A DNA stretch of 64,000 nt from CAYFYJ01 sp964347415 (GTDB lineage: Archaea; Aenigmatarchaeota; Aenigmatarchaeia; CG10238-14): assembly GCA_964347415.1 (NCBI GenBank), contig CAYFYJ010000022.1:1-64000 (forward strand), in the 5' to 3' direction. Numbering within the stretch: the stretch's first letter is position 1; every line of letters starts with the position of its first letter. The notes beneath the pieces are model-generated. The model ran no database searches and had not been told where the DNA came from. It saw only the letters and a program-made list of their open reading frames with translations. Below are positions 33,325 through 41,429 of the stretch, piece after piece. The translations under genes were made by a program, and so were the position numbers.

Positions 33325-34602
33325 TTATTTTTCTTTCTCCCATTTTACAAACTTCTTTGAACTCTTCATCTTATAGAAAAGCGTGAAAATCCTTAGTACA
33401 ATAAGAATCAATGTATAGGGGAAAAAAAACACGAAAGCAATTAAGTGATAAATGGTTATTCTATCTGAAAATTTTATTAAAGAATAAAAAATAAAACTAG
33501 TGACTGACACAAAAACGAACATTATCAGGGCGGAAATGATATCAAAAGGATATACGCCGATGATTAACTTGTATGTGTAATCTGCCATCCCAAAAACTGT
33601 GAGCCAGTAGAAAAAATATTTCATGACTTCGAATGAGAGATAATTTCCTTGAAAGAAATAATATCTGAAATATCCATAGAATATCTGGTAAGAAACTACA
33701 GGCAAATAAATGAAAGAATGTATGTACCAGTAGATTTTTGTTGGAGTTGAGTAGAACCCAACACCCTTGTGTTTTCTGTTGAACACCATGTCAAAATGTT
33801 TTTTTATGACTTGGAATGTTCCTATTTCCCATCTCATTCTCTGTTTTATCCAGCCAGATACTGTTTGTGGCGCTTTGTTATAAGCTATGGCAGATGGCGC
33901 CATTTTAATCTTATAACCGGCCTTTTTTATTATCATACAGATATCATAATCTTCTGCGGCTGTATCTCCCCTAAAACCACCTATCTCGTCGATAACATCT
34001 TTTCTGAAGGCGCAGACCGGTGACATTACAGAAAGTCCACCAATACCACTACAGATATAATTCCAAGCAGTAGAAAGTGAGTATTCTAAACTTTGAAACC
34101 ACGTGATAATGTTTCTCGTCAAATCTATCCTAGTGTTGGATGCAACAGCAGCAACTTTATCTTCTTGGAATGGTTGTAATAGATTTTTTAGAGTATCCCT
34201 GTTGACTGTTGTATCGGCATCAACGATCACCAGATAATCATTCTTAGCTTTTTTTACCGCTAAGTTCACTGCTCTTGCCTTTCCCTGATGCTTGCCTTTT
34301 ATCAGTTTGACAGGATATCTTTTCGAGAACCTTTTAACTATATCATAAGTCCTATCAGTGGAGCCGTCATCTACTACGATGATCTCCTTTTCATCATAGT
34401 CTGAAGTGACTAAACTCTCCAGAACCTCCTCTATATTATCTTCCTCGTTGTGAGCAGGAATTATCATCGATATTGGAGGATAGAATTTTGTTTCCATTCC
34501 CTTTCTCTTTGGCCAGAATAACAGAAAAAGCCAAGAGGCGTATATGATAGTTAGAATTATCATTACTGCCAAGAATAGATTGTCTATTACGAATTCCAGC
34601 AT
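33325..34602 (-). CDS. Processive-type family 2 glycosyltransferase
   Basis: About 425 residues: an N-terminal membrane helix, GT-A domain (SMIIPAHNEEDNIEE, VVDDGSTDRT, VDADTTVN, TAAEDYDICM), QxxRW in KQRMRWEIG, then several C-terminal helices. Similar class to its convergent neighbour, with stop codons back to back. ATG 34602 is preferred over TTG 34611 because a TTTAAATTAT box lies about 25 bp upstream. Probably involved in exopolysaccharide or protein-glycan synthesis. Confidence 0.9.
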   Translation of the reverse strand: MLEFVIDNLFLAVMIILTIIYASWLFLLFWPKRKGMETKFYPPISMIIPAHNEEDNIEEVLESLVTSDYDEKEIIVVDDGSTDRTYDIVKRFSKRYPVKLIKGKHQGKARAVNLAVKKAKNDYLVIVDADTTVNRDTLKNLLQPFQEDKVAAVASNTRIDLTRNIITWFQSLEYSLSTAWNYICSGIGGLSVMSPVCAFRKDVIDEIGGFRGDTAAEDYDICMIIKKAGYKIKMAPSAIAYNKAPQTVSGWIKQRMRWEIGTFQVIKKHFDMVFNRKHKGVGFYSTPTKIYWYIHSFIYLPVVSYQIFYGYFRYYFFQGNYLSFEVMKYFFYWLTVFGMADYTYKLIIGVYPFDIISALIMFVFVSVTSFIFYSLIKFSDRITIYHLIAFVFFFPYTLILIVLRIFTLFYKMKSSKKFVKWEKEK

Positions 34603-34627
34603 AATTCTCAATATTGTTTATAATAAT

Positions 34628-34969
34628 TTAAAGTAATTTCAACTTTCCTGTGGTCTTATCCAGGGCCTCTTCTCTCTCTGGACCGATGCCCAGGGCAGTT
34701 ATAGTTCCAGGTTTTAGTTCTGTTAATCCAGCATCTTCAACCAAGAAACAAGGTATTTTTCCTTTCTTTAACTCCCTGTACAAATCCAGTATCTTTTCTT
34801 TAGAATCGATTTCTAATACGACTTTTTTCTGTCCTTCTAATTCCCATTTTTTGATTATTTTTTTATCAGTTTTTTTGTAAGCGCCTAAAGAAGCATGAGC
34901 TGTCTGAACACATCTTTTACCCACAGACATGCCCAAATCGTTTCTTATGATGATGATCTGTTTGAACAT
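34628..34969 (-). CDS. pth2: Peptidyl-tRNA hydrolase Pth2
   Basis: 113 residues. KQIIIIRNDLGMSVGKRCVQTAHASLGAY is the Pth2 signature (conserved K, D, H), with CFLVEDAGLTELKPGTITALGIGP closing the active site. Recycles peptidyl-tRNA. Three bases downstream of a conserved hypothetical gene, so probably co-transcribed. Confidence 0.95.
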   Translation of the reverse strand: MFKQIIIIRNDLGMSVGKRCVQTAHASLGAYKKTDKKIIKKWELEGQKKVVLEIDSKEKILDLYRELKKGKIPCFLVEDAGLTELKPGTITALGIGPEREEALDKTTGKLKLL

Positions 34970-34972
34970 CTT

Positions 34973-35395
34973 CTAGCCTATATATCTCAAATCAGCCTTT
35001 TTCCTTTGCACAACTCTTGGAAAAATTAGAGGGGGAGGTAACTGCATGTTCTCTGATAGGTTGACGCCCAACGATAAACATTTTCTGAACAGAAAATTCT
35101 TAACTTCCATGTCCACTTCTTTCGGAAAAATTTTGGATTTTTTCCATTTTTTTATTAAATCCTTTGTTTTTTTGCCTAAATACAGGACGTGGCCACTAAT
35201 TTTTATTTCGGCGACGTTAGGTTCATACCTTGTAGTAAACTCAAATTTTATGTTTATCGGTTTTTTCTTAGTAAACACTTTCATATCTGGCCAATCAACA
35301 GAGACTATCTTCGGTGTTGAACTTATGTCTATCCTGCCCTTCGGGACATTCTTTCTCTCAGCTGAAATCGACTTAATACCGAACCCTACAATCAT
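34973..35395 (-). CDS. Conserved archaeal hypothetical protein (SecB-like fold possible)
   Basis: 140 residues. The pattern MIVGFGIKSISAERKN, then IKFEFTTRYEPNVAEIKISGHVLYLG and a C-terminal LPPPLIFPRV recalls a widespread archaeal conserved protein with a SecB-like beta arrangement. No function is assigned. Upstream of pth2 with a 3-base gap. Confidence 0.6.
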   Translation of the reverse strand: MIVGFGIKSISAERKNVPKGRIDISSTPKIVSVDWPDMKVFTKKKPINIKFEFTTRYEPNVAEIKISGHVLYLGKKTKDLIKKWKKSKIFPKEVDMEVKNFLFRKCLSLGVNLSENMQLPPPLIFPRVVQRKKADLRYIG

Positions 35396-35508
35396 TCAAT
35401 CACGTTAATCGAGTGTTAAAATATAGTGTAACAACTCTTATATTTTTATTTCGTTGAACAGATGACAATAAATTCTCAAAAAACTATATAATAAAAGGAG
35501 GGATAGAA

Positions 35509-36048
35509 ATGAGAGTAATGGTTCCATTGGCGAATGGGTTTGATGAAATAGAAGCTTTTACTGTCGTGGATGTCTTAAGGAGAGCTAACATAAAGACTGA
35601 TACAATCGGTGTTATAGGTTCAGTAATTCAGAGTAAGAACGGAGTTAAAGTTATTGTCGACAGAACGTTAAATCAAATAAACCCCGAGAACTATGATGCA
35701 ATAATATTACCTGGAGGTTCACCGGGCTATCAGAATTTAGGTAGGAGTGCAAAGTTGATAGAAATACTTAAAACCTTTAATAGTCAAAATAAACTCATCT
35801 GTGCTATCTGCGGGGCACCCACAATATTGGCAAAGGCAGGGTTGTTAGACGATAAAAAAGCAACCATATATCCAGGGTTTGAAAAAATGTTGCCTTATCC
35901 GAGAGATAGACCAGTGGTTGCGGATGGAAACGTGATTACGTCACAGGGTCCAGGAACCGCGATTAACTTTGCCTTGAAGATCGTAGCAAAGATCTTGAAC
36001 CCAGTTGAAGCACAAAGACTGAAAAAAGAGTTAGTTGCAAATGTATGA
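35509..36048 (+). CDS. DJ-1/PfpI family protein
   Basis: 179 residues. DGFDEIEA-type N-terminus (ANGFDEIEAFTVVDVLRRA) with the catalytic acidic residue, DAIILPGGSPGYQNLG, and the nucleophile-elbow Cys in AICGAPTILAKAG. Members act as deglycases, glyoxalases or stress chaperones; which applies is unknown. SD AAGGAGGG precedes the ATG. Its end overlaps the next gene by 8 bases. Confidence 0.9.
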   Translation: MRVMVPLANGFDEIEAFTVVDVLRRANIKTDTIGVIGSVIQSKNGVKVIVDRTLNQINPENYDAIILPGGSPGYQNLGRSAKLIEILKTFNSQNKLICAICGAPTILAKAGLLDDKKATIYPGFEKMLPYPRDRPVVADGNVITSQGPGTAINFALKIVAKILNPVEAQRLKKELVANV

Positions 36049-36268
36049 AAAAATACAAAGAAAAATAATGACGCTGATGAAAGAGAAATTAGTAGTCAGG
36101 AAGAGTGAATTGATCGAACATGTAAAGAGGGATGTTACAGGCAACCCACACAGTCCTAAGAATGTTGTCGATTCTATAACAAAGACGCTCGTCCAAAGAG
36201 GTTTTATAACCCCATTATATGCCTCTGAAACAACGTTTGCGGTAACACAGAAAGGAATGAGAAGCTGA
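36041..36268 (+). CDS. Small winged-helix protein
   Basis: About 75 residues: MYEKIQRKIMTLMKEKLVVRKSELIEHVKRD ... DSITKTLVQRGFITPLYASETTFAVTQKGMRS. The helix-turn-helix and beta-wing pattern suggests DNA or RNA binding. ATG 36041 overlaps the DJ-1 stop, implying coupling. Confidence 0.6.
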   Translation: MYEKIQRKIMTLMKEKLVVRKSELIEHVKRDVTGNPHSPKNVVDSITKTLVQRGFITPLYASETTFAVTQKGMRS

Positions 36269-36304
36269 GTATACTATATAAGAGTTAACTTTCTAATTTT
36301 GCGT

Positions 36305-36408
36305 AGCCCGGTGGTGTAGATCGTTAATCGAGCAGAATGGTCAAGCATAGAAATGTTAACTAGATGGCTCTGGACCTTCAGACACAGGTTCGAATCCTGT
36401 CCGGGCTA
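36305..36408 (+). tRNA. tRNA-Gln (CTG) with an anticodon-stem intron
   Basis: 104-nt gene. Acceptor AGCCCGG/CCGGGCT with discriminator A and T-arm ACAGG/CCTGT are clear, as is TGGTGTAG, typical of archaeal Gln/Glu. The loop CTCTGGA gives CTG. As written the anticodon stem is GATGG/CCTTC with a T-T mismatch; removing 28 nt after GAA (36338-36365, position 29/30) gives a perfect GAAGG/CCTTC stem and a 76-nt tRNA. The D-arm is long and its stem weak, so the model is less certain than for tRNA-Leu. Confidence 0.65.
36338..36365 (+). other. Predicted 28-nt intron in the anticodon stem of tRNA-Gln(CTG)
   Basis: Intron contains AGCAT-AGAA-ATGTT, a 5-bp hairpin, flanked by TGGT/ACTA which can add four pairs, a helix-bulge-helix arrangement compatible with archaeal splicing endonuclease. 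Boundaries inferred from restoring the stem. Confidence 0.5.
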
Positions 36409-36443
36409 TAAATAAATAAAACAAAATATTATGAGATGATGAT

Positions 36444-37049
36444 ATGGTCTTCGAAGCAATGCTTACTTCAGCAATAGCATTATACGGACAGATTGGACTA
36501 TTGGTCGTGATGATAATTCAGACTATAATCGCTCCCATACCTTCTGAAGCTTTATTGATTTTTTCTGGTGCTATTGGGATCGAAATTATCGATATAGTTA
36601 TTTTTGGTGGTTTAGGTACGATAATCGGAGCAATAATAGCATTCTACATTGCCAGGATCGGGGGTAAACCCATAATAACTAGACTCATAGGAAAAAAGTG
36701 GGTCGGCCATGTAGACGGTTGGGTCGAGAAGAATGGTACATGGGGCATTTTTTTAACAAGATTAATACCGATAATTCCCTTCGATCTCATAAGCTATATG
36801 TCAGGTGTGACTAAACTGGAATTCAAGTATTATCTTTTAGCAACTGTTCCAGGAGCATTAATAAGATGCTTTATATTAGCAGTCGCAGGGGCCTTTGCCA
36901 AAGGAGTTCTGTCTTTATTTGGTATTGGTTTGGATATCGTATTTATAATCGGAATAATAGGTTTCATCATATTGGCATACTTGGATAATAAAGGTTACAT
37001 CGATATAATGGGCAACAGCATCGTAAAAAGAGTAATCAAGAGAGAATAA
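36444..37049 (+). CDS. DedA/SNARE-associated family membrane protein
   Basis: 201 residues, several hydrophobic segments. Family marks are the APIPSEALLIFSGAIG segment and the FLTRLIPIIPFDLISYMSGVTKLEF re-entrant motif with conserved Arg and Pro residues. DedA proteins act as lipid scramblase/transporter-type proteins. Follows tRNA-Gln with its own promoter region. Confidence 0.88.
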   Translation: MVFEAMLTSAIALYGQIGLLVVMIIQTIIAPIPSEALLIFSGAIGIEIIDIVIFGGLGTIIGAIIAFYIARIGGKPIITRLIGKKWVGHVDGWVEKNGTWGIFLTRLIPIIPFDLISYMSGVTKLEFKYYLLATVPGALIRCFILAVAGAFAKGVLSLFGIGLDIVFIIGIIGFIILAYLDNKGYIDIMGNSIVKRVIKRE

Positions 37050-37053
37050 ACAA

Positions 37054-37185
37054 TCAAACTTCAGCACATTTCAAGCAGATTTTCAGACCGTTCCTGACTA
37101 TTTCCCTCTTCTTCACTAATTCTTTACATGATTGACAGACTACATAACTAATTTCTTTAGCATGTGGAGACCAAGTACCATCCAT
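37054..37185 (-). CDS. Tiny zinc-ribbon protein (43 aa)
   Basis: MDGTWSPHAKEISYVVCQSCKELVKKREI ... LKICLKCAEV. Two CxxC pairs form one zinc site. ATG 37185 is supported by SD GGTGAT five bases upstream; the longer frame is unsupported. Second gene of an operon with another tiny zinc protein; function unknown. Confidence 0.65.
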   Translation of the reverse strand: MDGTWSPHAKEISYVVCQSCKELVKKREIVRNGLKICLKCAEV

Positions 37186-37195
37186 AAAAATCACC

Positions 37196-37330
37196 TTAAT
37201 CCCAAATTCCAAGAGTTCTATGTGAATTATCGTGTGGACCCCAACAAACGTGCGTACCATCTTCTATATCCTCTCGCCTAGCCTGTTGGTTACAAAACGG
37301 ACAATTTATGTATTCATCAGTTTCTGCCAT
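37196..37330 (-). CDS. Tiny zinc-binding protein (44 aa)
   Basis: MAETDEYINCPFCNQQARREDIEDGTHVCWGPHDN ... TLGIWD. CPFC plus downstream Cys/His residues predict a zinc site. ATG 37330 is chosen for the SD GGAGGGGTG just upstream. It follows a structured leader and diverges from an Lrp-type regulator gene. Confidence 0.6.
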   Translation of the reverse strand: MAETDEYINCPFCNQQARREDIEDGTHVCWGPHDNSHRTLGIWD

Positions 37331-37355
37331 AACACCCCTCCGATTATTTGGAATA

Positions 37356-37407
37356 GGGTGGAAGGACGCGTTGTGATGGAACACCTCCTTAAGGTTCGTC
37401 CCCACCC
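37356..37407 (-). promoter_or_regulatory. Structured leader of the tiny zinc-protein operon
   Basis: A TATA-like TTTATAATG (plus positions about 37431-37440) predicts a minus-strand transcript start near 37411. The leader then folds as GGGTGG plus GGACG pairing with CGTCC plus CCACCC, an 11-bp stem interrupted by a 2-nt bulge. The apical loop of about 28 nt contains AAGGAGGTG (minus strand of 37382-37390), a perfect anti-16S match with no start codon at the right distance. Possible post-transcriptional control; inferred. Confidence 0.45.
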
Positions 37408-37444
37408 CGTATTCAATATTCTTCGTATCTTCATTATAAATATG

Positions 37445-37466
37445 TTTTTCGGAAAAAACCGAAAAA
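37445..37466. promoter_or_regulatory. Operator-like dyad upstream of the zinc-protein promoter
   Basis: TTTTTCGG-N6-CCGAAAAA, perfect 8-base arms, directly upstream of the minus-strand TATA-like box, where it would cover the BRE. It shares the CGAAA/TTTCG core with the dyad at the Lrp gene, so one regulator could bind both. Confidence 0.5.
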
Positions 37467-37497
37467 CTTATTAATTCTTTATACAATTATTTTAATA

Positions 37498-37516
37498 ATA
37501 CGAAAATCTTTCGTAT
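37498..37516. promoter_or_regulatory. Autoregulatory-type operator at the Lrp start
   Basis: ATACGAAA-N3-TTTCGTAT, a perfect palindrome ending one base before the ATG at 37517 and spanning the transcription start predicted from the TTTATACA box (37478-37485). Such placement is typical of negative autoregulation by Lrp/AsnC proteins. Confidence 0.6.
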
Positions 37517-38038
37517 ATGCAAAAGAATTTAAAAAATATATTTGATGATGCGATGAAACTTAAAAAAAAGGATATAGCCCTGTTGAACGAGCTTCAAAAA
37601 GATTGTAGACAGAGTCTAAAAAAAATGTCCAGGAAGTTAGGTATGTCTATAACAACCGTTCATGAAAAGATGAAGAAGTTTGAAAGAGAAGGTGTGATAA
37701 AAGGTTACAAAGCCATTCTAGATCCTGGAAAAACGGATAATGATGTTGTAGCATTTATCTTGGTTAGGATGGAATACTTCCATTCCCCAAATGGAGAACC
37801 ATTGTCCCAGAGAGAGGTTGCAAAGAAAATATCATTAATCCCACACGTGCGCGAGGTCCATATAGTTTCAGGAGAATGGGACATCTTGATAAAGGCTAGA
37901 GGAAAAACAATAAAAGAAATCGGAAATTTCGTCATCGATAGGTTGAGGAAGATTAAAGGGATTGGAAGGACATTAACTTGTGACACTTGGGTAACGATCA
38001 AAGAGTCTCCAGAAATGTATCTAGCGAAGTCAATTTAA
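37517..38038 (+). CDS. Lrp/AsnC family transcriptional regulator
   Basis: 173 residues. N-terminal wHTH (KKKDIALLNELQKDCRQSLKKMSRKLGMSITTVHEKMKKFEREGVIKGY) and a C-terminal RAM ligand-binding/oligomerisation domain (VREVHIVSGEWDILIKARGKTIKEIGNFVIDRL). RAM domains sense amino acids or metabolites. A perfect dyad overlaps the start region, and a related dyad lies at the divergent promoter, so the likely targets are itself and the tiny zinc-protein operon. Confidence 0.92.
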   Translation: MQKNLKNIFDDAMKLKKKDIALLNELQKDCRQSLKKMSRKLGMSITTVHEKMKKFEREGVIKGYKAILDPGKTDNDVVAFILVRMEYFHSPNGEPLSQREVAKKISLIPHVREVHIVSGEWDILIKARGKTIKEIGNFVIDRLRKIKGIGRTLTCDTWVTIKESPEMYLAKSI

Positions 38039-38136
38039 CACTCTTGCTACTGAAAAAATTGAAGCCCGTGAACAAAAGATAGAGATTTAAATTTCACTCT
38101 ATATATTTTTACTCCTCTGCATGAAAGTGTATCTCT

Positions 38137-39444
38137 ATGGATAAAAGATTGTATAAAGTTCGCGAAATCCTAGAAGGAGAATATAAACCAGGAGAAGATG
38201 TTGCAGTTAAGGGATGGATCAGCGAGATAAATAAAGATAATTGGACTATGATTATTAGAGACGGAACAGGACTTATACGGGTTTCTTTCAATCATCCCAA
38301 ATACACTGAACCATTTCCTGAAGCTGGAAGAGAATCTGTTGTGCTTATACAGGGGGCGGTTAACCCAAAAGAGAAACCCCCTTTAATAAACGCCAGTTAT
38401 CATGACCTTTTAAAACCATCAGTGGATTATCCGTCTCCAGAAGAAATTTCACTACCAAAAAATAGACATCTGAGGATTAGATATCCAGAAATGCGAGCAA
38501 AAATAAAGATTTGGAATACTGCAGAAGATGCAATTCGGGTTTATTTAAAGGAACGGGGATTCGAAAAAATTCCCACCCCCTCAATTACTACAATGGCCGC
38601 CGAAAATCCCTTCACTTTGTTTCCCATCACATACTTCGATTATTATGCACATCTTGCTCAAACTGGAAAACCATATCTTGATGCAGCCGTACCTCAGTTC
38701 GAGAATGTATGGAGCTTCGTTCCCACATTTAGAAAAGAACAAATAAAATCAAGAAGACATTTATCAGAATTTAGGACAGTTGAAATCCTACAGGCCAACT
38801 CTAGCTATAAAGATATGATGCGTCTAACTGAGGATTTGTTCTTAAAAACTATCCGAACTGTAGCAGATGAAAGACCCAAAGAACTAGAAATTTTAGAAAG
38901 AGACTCATCAGTACTAAAAAGAGATATACAAGTGCCTCCTGATGAGCCCCTATTTATGGAACTTACTTACAATGAGGCAATGGCATCACTTAAGAAAGCT
39001 TATAAAAAACAGAAGAAAGAGGGCTTTGAAATGGAATCGGGAAGAAGGTTTACTCAAGCAGAAGAAGATATGCTATGCGACGTTACTGGGGCCCCATTTT
39101 TCGTTAGAGACTTTCCTTCAAGAATAAGATCATTTTATATCGAACCACATCCAAAAAACCCGGAATTATCAAAATCCTTTGATTTAATTGCCCCAATATC
39201 CGGAGAGTTAGCGACAGGTGGCCAAATGATTACAGATTATGAATTATTAAAAGAAAGAATAACAGAACATGGGTTTCTCCGACCATATTATAATTGGTTT
39301 TTAGATTTAAGAAAATTCGGTGAAGTTGAAACTTCGTTCGTGGGAATAGGTTTTGAAAGACTTTTAATGCATATTACAGGTTCCGAAAATATTACAGATG
39401 TGTCTCCCTTTCCAAGAACTTATGGTGAAAATCCAATACCATAA
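38137..39444 (+). CDS. Class IIb aminoacyl-tRNA synthetase, Asn/Asp type
   Basis: 435 residues: N-terminal OB-fold (about 1-100; VAVKGWISEINKDNW) and a class II catalytic core with motif 2 FRKEQIKSRRHLSEFRTVE (about 198-216) and motif 3 GIGFERLLMHITG ... DVSPFPRT (about 403-428). The usual QSPQLYKQ amino-acid pocket segment reads AQTGKPYLDAA, and the segment before motif 2 is divergent. It could be an AsnRS, a relaxed AspRS, or a divergent paralog such as the AsnRS-related asparagine synthetase. Tail-to-tail with an asparaginase-like gene. Confidence 0.75.
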   Translation: MDKRLYKVREILEGEYKPGEDVAVKGWISEINKDNWTMIIRDGTGLIRVSFNHPKYTEPFPEAGRESVVLIQGAVNPKEKPPLINASYHDLLKPSVDYPSPEEISLPKNRHLRIRYPEMRAKIKIWNTAEDAIRVYLKERGFEKIPTPSITTMAAENPFTLFPITYFDYYAHLAQTGKPYLDAAVPQFENVWSFVPTFRKEQIKSRRHLSEFRTVEILQANSSYKDMMRLTEDLFLKTIRTVADERPKELEILERDSSVLKRDIQVPPDEPLFMELTYNEAMASLKKAYKKQKKEGFEMESGRRFTQAEEDMLCDVTGAPFFVRDFPSRIRSFYIEPHPKNPELSKSFDLIAPISGELATGGQMITDYELLKERITEHGFLRPYYNWFLDLRKFGEVETSFVGIGFERLLMHITGSENITDVSPFPRTYGENPIP

Positions 39445-39456
39445 TTTCAATAGAAA

Positions 39457-40971
39457 TTAGAAATGTGTTGATCTCATTTTTCCCGAAACATATGCGTTAT
39501 TTAACCCTGCCAAAAGAATTTTTTCTTCCCATAGAAAATTTGGTGTAATAGCATAATCTATGTTCGTGGAGTAATGGTGAACATGTGCCCATTCCTTTCT
39601 CTGTTCGGGATTTTTAAATAATAGTCCAGGCACAATGAATGCGCTGTCAATATCTAATGGTTCTACATTGAAAAGTTCTGCCACGTATTCTGTTCTGAAT
39701 TTTATTTTTTCTTCATGACCTATACAAGTTGCCATTCTTATTTGAGCTTCTTTGGCGTTCAAAGTTCCAGAGTGATTTATTCCCTCTTTGTATAATGGTT
39801 TCGCAACTGCGTATTCATTTGACGTAACCAACCCTTCAGCTGTTACAACACTTACAGGTACGTTATAATCCTTTGCTGTTCTTAGCACCTTTTGCCATTT
39901 ATCGTTCATTTTTAAATGTCCATAACCCACCCCCTCTGCTATAACACCCGTCCATGTACCATCTTTTATCCCTCCTATAAAACCCGATGGATCGCTGGAA
40001 ACATCTCCAACCACAAGAATTTTTTCTAAGTTTGTTCTAGGATCAAATCTAATTTTTGAATCTTTCCAATAAACTGTAAAAATATCAGTGTCCATATCTA
40101 AATTTCCCAAGAGTTTTTCAACTTCAGTTAAGATCTCAGCTTTTTTTTCTGGGTTGTTTAAAAACGTGTTCTTAAGTCTTGCATACTTTCTTATTAAGTA
40201 GTTGATTTCACGTATTTTTCCCATAGGAGGTTCTGCCCCCCTAAAATCGAGACCCCTAACTTTTCCTTCACTTCCTGGAGAAATTAGAAATTTAGTATCA
40301 GCGCTCAAATACGTGGTTTCATCGTATTTAGGTCCAGTTGGATAACCAGGATAAATTTCATCTCCCCGAATTCTTGCAATACGTTCAGATGGTTCATGAA
40401 GTTCAATTTCAAGACCTTCAAAAATACCCTTTTTCCCGCCAATACGGAGTAATTCAAGAACTGGATCATGTAGTCTATAATAATGTTTGCCCCACAAAAA
40501 AGAAGAAAGGACATCTCCACCCATTACCACAAAAACCCCTGATCGATTATAGCCCCCCCAAGCAAAAAATACAGCATCCCGCTTGTTCGTATCAACATCG
40601 GACCCGATGAAATCCGGTGGGTATAAAGCACCCGTAAAAACTATTCTTCTATTATTGGCATACGTATTGTAATCTATTACACCTACAGTGTCAGCTAAAG
40701 TATCAGTGCCATGTAAAACAACAGGATTATAACCCCTCCTTGCTTGGTTTGCTGTAGTTGGTCCAATTTCCTCATTTCTAATTTTGTCATCAATACGAGT
40801 ACTATCAAGTCTACAAATTTCATGTGTTCGGAATATGTAATTCCCGATTGATACGGGTTCAGATTTTTTCTTAGTTGGCACGATGCCATATGCACTTTTT
40901 TCAGATTCAATGGTTCCTCCAGTCGTATTTATTATTACGTTTCGGATGAGCTCTGGTTTCATAAATTCCAC
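39457..40971 (-). CDS. Asparaginase/GatD-like amidohydrolase
   Basis: 504 residues. Asparaginase type I/II hallmarks: NTTGGTIES near the N-terminus (first catalytic Thr), VVLHGTDTLADTVG (second Thr-Asp), and FTGALYPPDFIGSDVDTN. The C-terminal half has GVIAEGVGYGHL and SVVTAEGLVTSNEY, matching the asparaginase C-domain. It is longer than asparaginases (about 330) and GatD (about 430) because of a middle insertion around residues 215-310. No GatE or GatABC gene is adjacent. Facing the Asn/AspRS-like gene 12 bases away. Confidence 0.7.
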   Translation of the reverse strand: MEFMKPELIRNVIINTTGGTIESEKSAYGIVPTKKKSEPVSIGNYIFRTHEICRLDSTRIDDKIRNEEIGPTTANQARRGYNPVVLHGTDTLADTVGVIDYNTYANNRRIVFTGALYPPDFIGSDVDTNKRDAVFFAWGGYNRSGVFVVMGGDVLSSFLWGKHYYRLHDPVLELLRIGGKKGIFEGLEIELHEPSERIARIRGDEIYPGYPTGPKYDETTYLSADTKFLISPGSEGKVRGLDFRGAEPPMGKIREINYLIRKYARLKNTFLNNPEKKAEILTEVEKLLGNLDMDTDIFTVYWKDSKIRFDPRTNLEKILVVGDVSSDPSGFIGGIKDGTWTGVIAEGVGYGHLKMNDKWQKVLRTAKDYNVPVSVVTAEGLVTSNEYAVAKPLYKEGINHSGTLNAKEAQIRMATCIGHEEKIKFRTEYVAELFNVEPLDIDSAFIVPGLLFKNPEQRKEWAHVHHYSTNIDYAITPNFLWEEKILLAGLNNAYVSGKMRSTHF

Positions 40972-41060
40972 TGTATCTTATAAAAAACTAAAAAGATTTA
41001 AATCCGATTAATGCCGAATTTGCTCGGGAAAAAAGAATTGAAAACTATTCTATACGAATT

Positions 41061-41327
41061 TCATTGAAATGGTTTTTTCATAATGGTATAAACAAGCCCT
41101 GCTGCCTCCATTAGATCAATTGTAGATTTTACATCTCTTCTCGACATTCCAGCATATCTACCAATGTCTGAGGGTGTCATGGGTCCTTTTGTGTTATACA
41201 ATGCCCCTGCGACCTTATCAATATCAGGACCTATTTCAGTACTATAATTTTGGGGTCTGATTGAAAACCTTCTTTTACCCCATTCTGTTAGAGAAACTTT
41301 TTGTTCAAAACGTCCAAATCTTAACAT
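41061..41327 (-). CDS. Small winged-helix protein
   Basis: 88 residues. A polar N-terminus, then IDKVAGALYNTKGPMTPSDIGRYAGMSRRDVKSTIDLMEAAGLVYTI, a clear helix-turn-helix with wing. Likely DNA binding; target unknown. Divergent from the acyl-CoA synthetase beta gene. Confidence 0.6.
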   Translation of the reverse strand: MLRFGRFEQKVSLTEWGKRRFSIRPQNYSTEIGPDIDKVAGALYNTKGPMTPSDIGRYAGMSRRDVKSTIDLMEAAGLVYTIMKKPFQ

Positions 41328-41429
41328 ATTTGTCCTTTATTTCTTAATAAAAGAATTATTTAAATTTTTCTACTCTGCACAGTTAAAAAAACGTTTTATT
41401 AACACTTTTTCAATTTATTATATGATGAT

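Noticed and set aside
36305..36408. tRNA with TCA anticodon (selenocysteine or suppressor) read from CTTCAGA
   Set aside because: That loop gives no supporting stem, and the body matches archaeal tRNA-Gln. No selenoprotein machinery is seen in the window.
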